Origin: Streptomyces mobaraensis
GTDB lineage: Bacteria > Actinomycetota > Actinomycetes > Streptomycetales > Streptomycetaceae
Assembly (NCBI RefSeq): GCF_020099395.1
Contig: NZ_CP083590.1
Coordinates: 3,720,001 to 3,784,000 of the forward strand
DNA length: 64,000 nt
Direction: 5' to 3'
Every line of letters starts with the position of its first letter. The first letter of the stretch is position 1. The notes under the pieces are model-generated. The model did not search any database and was not told the DNA's origin. It saw nothing but the letters and a program-made list of their open reading frames with translations. Of this stretch, positions 59,532 to 64,000 are shown piece after piece. Made by a program: the position numbers and the translations under genes.

Positions 59532-60314
59532 TTGAGCAATTCTGCCGTCTCCACCAGCGACGCAGCGCCCGGCCACCGCCCTCCCCGGCGATTCCGCCCG
59601 GTACGGCTGCTGACGGCCGCGGTCTTCGCCCTCGCCGGCCTCATCTTCTGGATGAGCTTCAACACCGCCAAGGGCACCGACATCCGCACCGACGCCTCCA
59701 TGCTCCGGCTGTCCGACCTCATCCAGCAGCGCAGCAAGGGCAACGGCGAACTGGAGCGGAGCGCCGCCACCCTGCGCGCCGAGGTCGACTCCCTCGCCGG
59801 CCGCGACTCCGGCGGCGATACCGCCGAGGCCCGCCGGCTGGCCGCCCTGGGCGACGCCGCCGGCACCCGGGAGATCGGCGGCACCGGCCTGACGGTCACC
59901 CTGACCGACGCCCCGCCCAACGCCACCGCCAAGCTCCCCGGCGTCCCGCAGCCCCAGCCCAACGACCTGGTCATCCACCAGCAGGACCTCCAGGCCGTCG
60001 TCAACGCCCTCTGGCAGGGCGGCGCCCAGGGCATCGAGGTGATGGACCAGCGGCTGATCTCGACCAGCGCCGTCCGCTGCGTCGGCAACACCCTCATCCT
60101 CCAGGGCCGCGTCTACTCCCCGCCCTACAAGATCACCGCCGTCGGTGACCGCGGCCGGCTGCGCAAGGCCCTGGACACCTCGCCCACCATCCAGAACTAC
60201 CAGCAGTACGTCGCCGCCTACGGCCTCGGCTGGAAGGTCGACCAGCACGACAAGGTGACCCTGCCCGGCTACACCGGCGCGGTGGAGCTGCACTACGCCA
60301 AGCCGGCCGGCTGA
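59532..60314 (+). CDS. DUF881-family membrane-anchored protein
   Basis: The 260-residue protein has one N-terminal membrane helix ([19 protein letters not shown]), a coiled-coil segment and a DUF881 domain ([37 protein letters not shown]). It starts with TTG at 59532 after AAGGG. Relatives in Gram-positives sit near division genes. The function is unknown; proximity to crgA suggests an envelope or division role. Confidence 0.85.
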   Translation: MSNSAVSTSDAAPGHRPPRRFRPVRLLTAAVFALAGLIFWMSFNTAKGTDIRTDASMLRLSDLIQQRSKGNGELERSAATLRAEVDSLAGRDSGGDTAEARRLAALGDAAGTREIGGTGLTVTLTDAPPNATAKLPGVPQPQPNDLVIHQQDLQAVVNALWQGGAQGIEVMDQRLISTSAVRCVGNTLILQGRVYSPPYKITAVGDRGRLRKALDTSPTIQNYQQYVAAYGLGWKVDQHDKVTLPGYTGAVELHYAKPAG

Positions 60315-60435
60315 CGGGCCCCCGCGCGCCCGGCGGGAACTCCGCGCCGGGGTTTGCCCGGCTGCGCCCCGCGCACGGGTGCGGCCCCTTACTCTGGTCC
60401 GGCAAAGACCATCCCCGTCGGCAAGTAGGGACAGC

Positions 60436-60624
60436 ATGTACGTCTGGATCTGGCGTCATCTGCCGGGCAACGCGTGGGTGAAGGCCCTGATCTCCGTGGT
60501 CCTCGTGCTGGCCGTCGTCTACGTCCTCTTCCAGTACGTCTTCCCCTGGGCCGAACCGCTGCTGCCGTTCAACGACGTGACGGTGAACGACAGCCTGCCG
60601 ACACCGGCAACGGAATGGCGGTGA
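60436..60624 (+). CDS. Small conserved membrane protein
   Basis: The 62-residue protein starts MYVWIWRHLPGNAWVKAL and has one helix (ALISVVLVLAVVYVLFQYVF), then a short polar C-terminus. It ends 4 bp before the amidotransferase gene, so co-translation is likely. The function is unknown. Confidence 0.78.
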   Translation: MYVWIWRHLPGNAWVKALISVVLVLAVVYVLFQYVFPWAEPLLPFNDVTVNDSLPTPATEWR

Positions 60625-60628
60625 CGCG

Positions 60629-61267
60629 ATGAGCGCGCGCATCCTCGTCGTGGACAACTACGACAGCTTCGTCTTCAACCTGGTCCAGTACCTCTACCAG
60701 CTCGGCGCCGAGTGCGAGGTGCGCCGCAACGACGAGGTCGAACCGGCACACGCGCAGGACGGGTTCGACGGGGTGCTGCTCTCCCCCGGCCCCGGAGCGC
60801 CCGAACAGGCCGGAGTCTGCATCGACATGGTGCGGCACTGCGCGTCCACCGGGGTGCCGGTCTTCGGCGTCTGCCTGGGCATGCAGTCCATGGCCGTCGC
60901 GTACGGCGGGGTGGTCGGCCGGGCGCCCGAGCTGCTGCACGGCAAGACCTCGTCCGTGAGCCACCAGGGCGCCGGCGTCTTCCAGGGCCTGCCCTCGCCG
61001 TTCACCGCCACCCGCTACCACTCCCTCGCCGTCGCGCGGGAGAACTGGCCGGACGAGCTGGAGATGACCGCCTGGACGGAGAGCGGCGTCGCCATGGGCC
61101 TGCGCCACCGCGACCTCCCCGTCGAGGGCGTGCAGTTCCACCCCGAGTCGGTGCTCACCGAGTGGGGGCACCGGATGCTCGCCAACTGGCTCGTCTCCTG
61201 CGGCGACACGGGGGCGGTGGAACGGTCGGCCGGGCTCGCCCCGGTGGTGGGCAAGGCCGGAGAGTGA
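60629..61267 (+). CDS. pabA: Glutamine amidotransferase of anthranilate/aminodeoxychorismate synthase
   Basis: The 212-residue class I amidotransferase has catalytic Cys82 (GVCLGMQS), His171 and Glu173 (QFHPES) and the oxyanion LLSPGPGAP. It supplies ammonia for p-aminobenzoate or anthranilate. No synthase component I is adjacent, so TrpG versus PabA cannot be decided. Its stop overlaps the sortase start (GTGA). Confidence 0.9.
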   Translation: MSARILVVDNYDSFVFNLVQYLYQLGAECEVRRNDEVEPAHAQDGFDGVLLSPGPGAPEQAGVCIDMVRHCASTGVPVFGVCLGMQSMAVAYGGVVGRAPELLHGKTSSVSHQGAGVFQGLPSPFTATRYHSLAVARENWPDELEMTAWTESGVAMGLRHRDLPVEGVQFHPESVLTEWGHRMLANWLVSCGDTGAVERSAGLAPVVGKAGE

Positions 61268-62550
61268 ACGGGCTCCGCCCCGAGCGGGACCCCTGGGGGG
61301 CGCCGGCGCCGGAGCGGTACGCGCCCCCGCCGGCGGACCCCCGGCCGCCCGCGGACCCGTACGGGTACGGACAGGGCGAGCCGGCCGACGGGCCGCATGG
61401 GCAAGGGGCGGGCGAGCCGGGCCCGTACGGGGGGCCCGCGTCGGCCACCGGACCGTACGGCGACGCGTCGTCCACCGGCCCGTACGGGCCCGGGCGGAAC
61501 GTTCCGGCCGACGACCCGTACGAGTACGTGCCGGGCGAGCGGGCCGCCGGGCCCTGGTCGTCGGCGCCTGCCGCCTGGTCCCCCGGCGTCTCCCGGCCGC
61601 TGCCGCCCGAGAACGCCGGACGGGTCGTCGCCCGGCCCCTTCCTCCCGAGACGCCGCACCAGGCCGTCTCCCGGCCCCTCCCGCCCGAAGCCCCGGTGGG
61701 CGTCCCCCCGCAGTCCCAGGGCAGCGCCCTGCCGCTGCCGCCCGAGGACGACGCGACAATGCCGCTGCGCCGGACGGCGGCTCCTCCGGCCCCGTCGGTC
61801 ACGGCTCCTCCGGCCGGCGGGCGGGCGGAGCGGCGCCGCGCGGCCCGGCGGGCGGAACGGGCACGCAAGGACGGCCTCGGGGTGGTCGTCAGCCGGCTGC
61901 TGGGCGAAGTGTTCATCACCATCGGTGTGGTGATGCTGCTGTTCGTCGCCTATCAGCTGTGGTGGACGAACGTCATCGCCCAGCAGCAGGCCGGCGGCGC
62001 GGCGAAGGACCTCCGCAGGAGCTGGGCCCGGGACGGCGGCACGGACCGGGACGCGGGCGCGTTCTCGCCCGGCGAGGGCTTCGCCATCATCTACATCCCC
62101 AAGCTCGACGTGAAGGCCCCGATCGCCGAGGGCACCGGGAAGCACAAGGTCCTGGACCGCGGCATGGTCGGGCACTACGGCAAGGGGCCGCTGAAGACCG
62201 CGATGCCCTGGGACCGGCAGGGCAACTTCGCGCTCGCGGGTCATCGCAACACCCATGGCGAACCGTTCCGTTACGTCAACCGGCTGCAGCCCGGTGACAA
62301 GATCGTGGTGGAGACGAAGAGCGCCTTCTACACCTATGAGATGACGAGCCGACTGGACCAGACGTCACCGGCGAACGTCGGGGTCATCCGCCCGGTGCCG
62401 CAGGGTTCGGGCTTCACGGGACCGGGCCGGTACATCACCCTGACCACCTGCACCCCCGAATTCACCAGTACGTACCGGATGATCGTGTGGGGCAAGATGG
62501 TGGACGAGCGCCCGCGCGCGAAGGGCAAGCCGGACGCGCTCGTCGACTGA
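61264..62550 (+). CDS. Class E sortase with long proline-rich N-terminus
   Basis: The 428-residue sortase has about 205 residues of Pro/Tyr/Gly-rich cytosolic sequence, including repeats of the type RPLPPE. A membrane helix (GEVFITIGVVMLLFVAYQLWW) and a catalytic domain follow, with His327 (AGHRNTHGE), Cys396 (TLTTC) and Arg405. Class E sortases attach LAxTG-type proteins such as long chaplins to peptidoglycan, as known for Streptomyces SrtE1/SrtE2. It overlaps pabA by 4 bp. Confidence 0.93.
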   Translation: MNGLRPERDPWGAPAPERYAPPPADPRPPADPYGYGQGEPADGPHGQGAGEPGPYGGPASATGPYGDASSTGPYGPGRNVPADDPYEYVPGERAAGPWSSAPAAWSPGVSRPLPPENAGRVVARPLPPETPHQAVSRPLPPEAPVGVPPQSQGSALPLPPEDDATMPLRRTAAPPAPSVTAPPAGGRAERRRAARRAERARKDGLGVVVSRLLGEVFITIGVVMLLFVAYQLWWTNVIAQQQAGGAAKDLRRSWARDGGTDRDAGAFSPGEGFAIIYIPKLDVKAPIAEGTGKHKVLDRGMVGHYGKGPLKTAMPWDRQGNFALAGHRNTHGEPFRYVNRLQPGDKIVVETKSAFYTYEMTSRLDQTSPANVGVIRPVPQGSGFTGPGRYITLTTCTPEFTSTYRMIVWGKMVDERPRAKGKPDALVD

Positions 62551-62582
62551 CGGACGGCAGGGGAACGGGGTACGGGCGGGCT

Positions 62583-63305
62583 GTGGCAGAGACCGAGGAG
62601 CTGACCGACGGCGCGCCACCGCGGCGCGGCCGTACCCGGGGCCGGATAGCCGCCACCGTCGGCGTGATCGGCGAACTGCTGATCACCGCCGGCGTGCTGC
62701 TGGCGCTGTTCGTCGTCTACTCGCTGTGGTGGACGAACGTGATAGCCGACCGCGAGGCGAAGCGGCAGGGCGCCCAGGTGCGCGAGAACTGGGCGCGGAA
62801 GGGGCCGGGCGCCCTGGACACCAAGGACGGGGTCGGCTTCCTGCACGTGCCCGCCATGGGCAAGGGCGAGGTACTGGTGAAGCCCGGCACGGGCAGCTCG
62901 GTGCTCAACGAGGGCGTGGCCGGCTACTACCGCAAACCGGTGAAGGCCACCCTGCCCTGGGAGGGCCAGGGCAACCTCACGCTGGCCGCGCACCGGGACG
63001 GACACGGCGCCAAGTTCCACAACATCCACAAGATCAAGGACGGCGACCCGGTCGTCTTCGAGACCCGGGACACCTGGTACGTCTACACGGTCTACAAGGA
63101 GCTCAAGCAGACCTCGCGGTTCAACGTGAAGGTCCTCGACCCGGTGCCCCGGGAGTCCGGGAAGACCGTGCCGGGCCGCTACCTGACGCTGACGACCTGT
63201 ACGCCGATCTACACCTCCGACTACCGCTACGTCGTCTGGGCGGAGCTGACGCGGACGGAGAAGGTCGACGAGAAGCGGACGCCGCCGAAGGAGCTCCGGG
63301 GCTAA
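62583..63305 (+). CDS. Class E sortase, short form
   Basis: The 240-residue sortase has a membrane helix near the N-terminus (GELLITAGVLLALFVVYSLWW), His137 (AAHRDGHGA), Cys206 (TLTTC) and Arg215. It resembles the previous sortase closely and starts 32 bp after it with GTG, so the pair is one operon. The two together match the SrtE1/SrtE2 arrangement. Confidence 0.93.
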   Translation: MAETEELTDGAPPRRGRTRGRIAATVGVIGELLITAGVLLALFVVYSLWWTNVIADREAKRQGAQVRENWARKGPGALDTKDGVGFLHVPAMGKGEVLVKPGTGSSVLNEGVAGYYRKPVKATLPWEGQGNLTLAAHRDGHGAKFHNIHKIKDGDPVVFETRDTWYVYTVYKELKQTSRFNVKVLDPVPRESGKTVPGRYLTLTTCTPIYTSDYRYVVWAELTRTEKVDEKRTPPKELRG

Positions 63306-63317
63306 GACCGGAAGCAC

Positions 63318-63362
63318 GGAGCCCCGGCGCCGCCCTCCTTAAGAAGGCGGTGCCGGGGCTCC
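63318..63362. terminator. Terminator between the sortases and pknB
   Basis: 17-bp arms with one G-U pair (GGAGCCCCGGC... with ...GCCGGGGCTCC) sit between convergent genes. Confidence 0.85.
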
Positions 63363-63378
63363 TGTGTGCCCTATGGGA

Positions 63379-64000
63379 TCAGTGCCGGCGGCCTTCGAGG
63401 AAGCCGCCGAAGGGGCCGCCCTGGTCGTTGCCGCCGGGGTTCCCCTGGTTGTCGCCGCCCTGGTTGGCGCCGCCGATGTCGGTGCCGGGAGTGCCCGCGC
63501 GAGTGAACAGGTTGACCGCCGTGCCCTTCTTCACCTTGCCGCCGGGGAGCGGCATGGACGTCTGCACGACGGCCTTGTCGTCGTTCGGGCCCATGATGGT
63601 GCCGACCTTGAGCCCCGCGTCCTCCAGGGCCTTCTTGGCGTCCTTGAGCGGCATGTTGGCCAGGTTGGGGACGTCGACGTCCTGCGGGCCCTTGGAGACG
63701 GTCAGTTCGACCGTCGAGCCGGGCGAGGCCGCGGTGCTGCCCTGCGGGGACTGGGCGGTTACCTGGCCGGCCGGGGCGGTGTCGTCGACGTCCTTCCGGG
63801 ACACCTCGAACCCGTTGTCCTCAAGCTGCTTCTTGGCCGCGTCGAACTGCTGACCCACCACCGGCGGGACGGTTTTCGTCGGGACGGCCGTGGCGACGGT
63901 GAGGGTGACCTCCGCGCCCTTCTCGGCCTGCTCGTTGGCGTCGGGGTTCTGCTTGATGACGGTGCCGGCCGTGGCCTCGTCGGTCTGCTCCTCCCTGCGG
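63379..64000 (-). CDS. pknB: PASTA-domain serine/threonine kinase, C-terminal fragment
   Basis: The gene runs off the window, so the kinase and membrane portions are not visible; at least 207 C-terminal residues are. They form PASTA repeats (VVGQQFDAAKKQLEDNGFEV; VPNLANMPLKDAKKALEDAG; an earlier one ending EVTLTVA) and a Gly/Asn/Gln-rich tail. This is the extracellular part of PknB/Stk1 kinases, which sense lipid II or muropeptides. The position beside sortases, TrpG/PabA and crgA is the usual actinobacterial one. The symbol is inferred from context. Confidence 0.88.
   Translation of the reverse strand, partial: RREEQTDEATAGTVIKQNPDANEQAEKGAEVTLTVATAVPTKTVPPVVGQQFDAAKKQLEDNGFEVSRKDVDDTAPAGQVTAQSPQGSTAASPGSTVELTVSKGPQDVDVPNLANMPLKDAKKALEDAGLKVGTIMGPNDDKAVVQTSMPLPGGKVKKGTAVNLFTRAGTPGTDIGGANQGGDNQGNPGGNDQGGPFGGFLEGRRH

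Overview
The window is the replication-origin region of a high-GC actinomycete chromosome, almost certainly a Streptomyces or close relative. The evidence is very high third-position GC, frequent GTG starts, eight perfect copies of the Streptomyces parS palindrome GTTTCACGTGAAAC plus one near-copy, an oriC full of TTGTCCACA-type DnaA boxes between dnaA and dnaN, and lineage markers (CrgA, DLW-39, DUF6049, DUF5324, DUF3566, class E sortases). Nothing phage-like, no insertion sequence and no CRISPR array was seen.

Region 1 (1-6.5 kb) looks accessory. It holds a MarR regulator divergent from an EamA exporter with a palindrome between them, an NmrA-like oxidoreductase, an SDR dehydrogenase, a TetR regulator divergent from a quinone-oxidoreductase-like enzyme with two inverted-repeat operators, a TetX-like flavin monooxygenase and a small protein of unknown function.

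Region 2 (6.5-21.2 kb) is the conserved left flank: dnaB, a MATE transporter, the rpsF-ssb-rpsR-rplI ribosomal/replication operon, a small membrane protein, femX, an alanine-racemase-like protein, a GT87 mannosyltransferase, a bifunctional penicillin-binding protein whose 5' end is frameshifted at a C7 tract, a PadR regulator and inositol-1-phosphate synthase.

Region 3 (21.2-41 kb) carries an MFS transporter, cca, a DUF6049 protein, murJ with a separate pseudokinase/lectin-fold partner, sigM and its zinc anti-sigma factor, trxB-trxA behind a textbook SigR promoter, a GNAT acetyltransferase, and the minus-strand run parB-parA, rsmG, khpB(jag), yidC, yidD, rnpA, rpmH. All nine parS sites lie here (22.5-37.3 kb). 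Most are inside coding sequence.

Region 4 (41-56.3 kb) reads dnaA, oriC, dnaN, gnd, recF, dciA-like DUF721, gyrB, gyrA, DUF3566 protein, tRNA-Ile(GAT), DLW-39, then a minus-strand tail-anchored Ser/Thr kinase and an HTH protein, and tRNA-Ala(TGC). Region 5 (56.3-64 kb) holds DUF5324, a cyclophilin, a zinc-ribbon rhomboid protease, crgA, a DUF881 protein, a small membrane protein, a TrpG/PabA amidotransferase, two class E sortases and the 3' end of a PASTA kinase (pknB) cut by the window edge.

Together the genes cover initiation (dnaA, oriC, dnaB, dciA, dnaN, ssb, gyrase), origin segregation (parAB-parS), lipid II flipping, bridge formation and polymerisation (murJ, femX, PBP, PknB), membrane insertion and thiol-redox stress. 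Points worth a second look are the parS sites written into proteins, a very long hairpin behind parB that contains a parS-like site, DnaA-box clusters away from oriC, the PBP frameshift, and short 3'-end gene duplications including one of dnaN.
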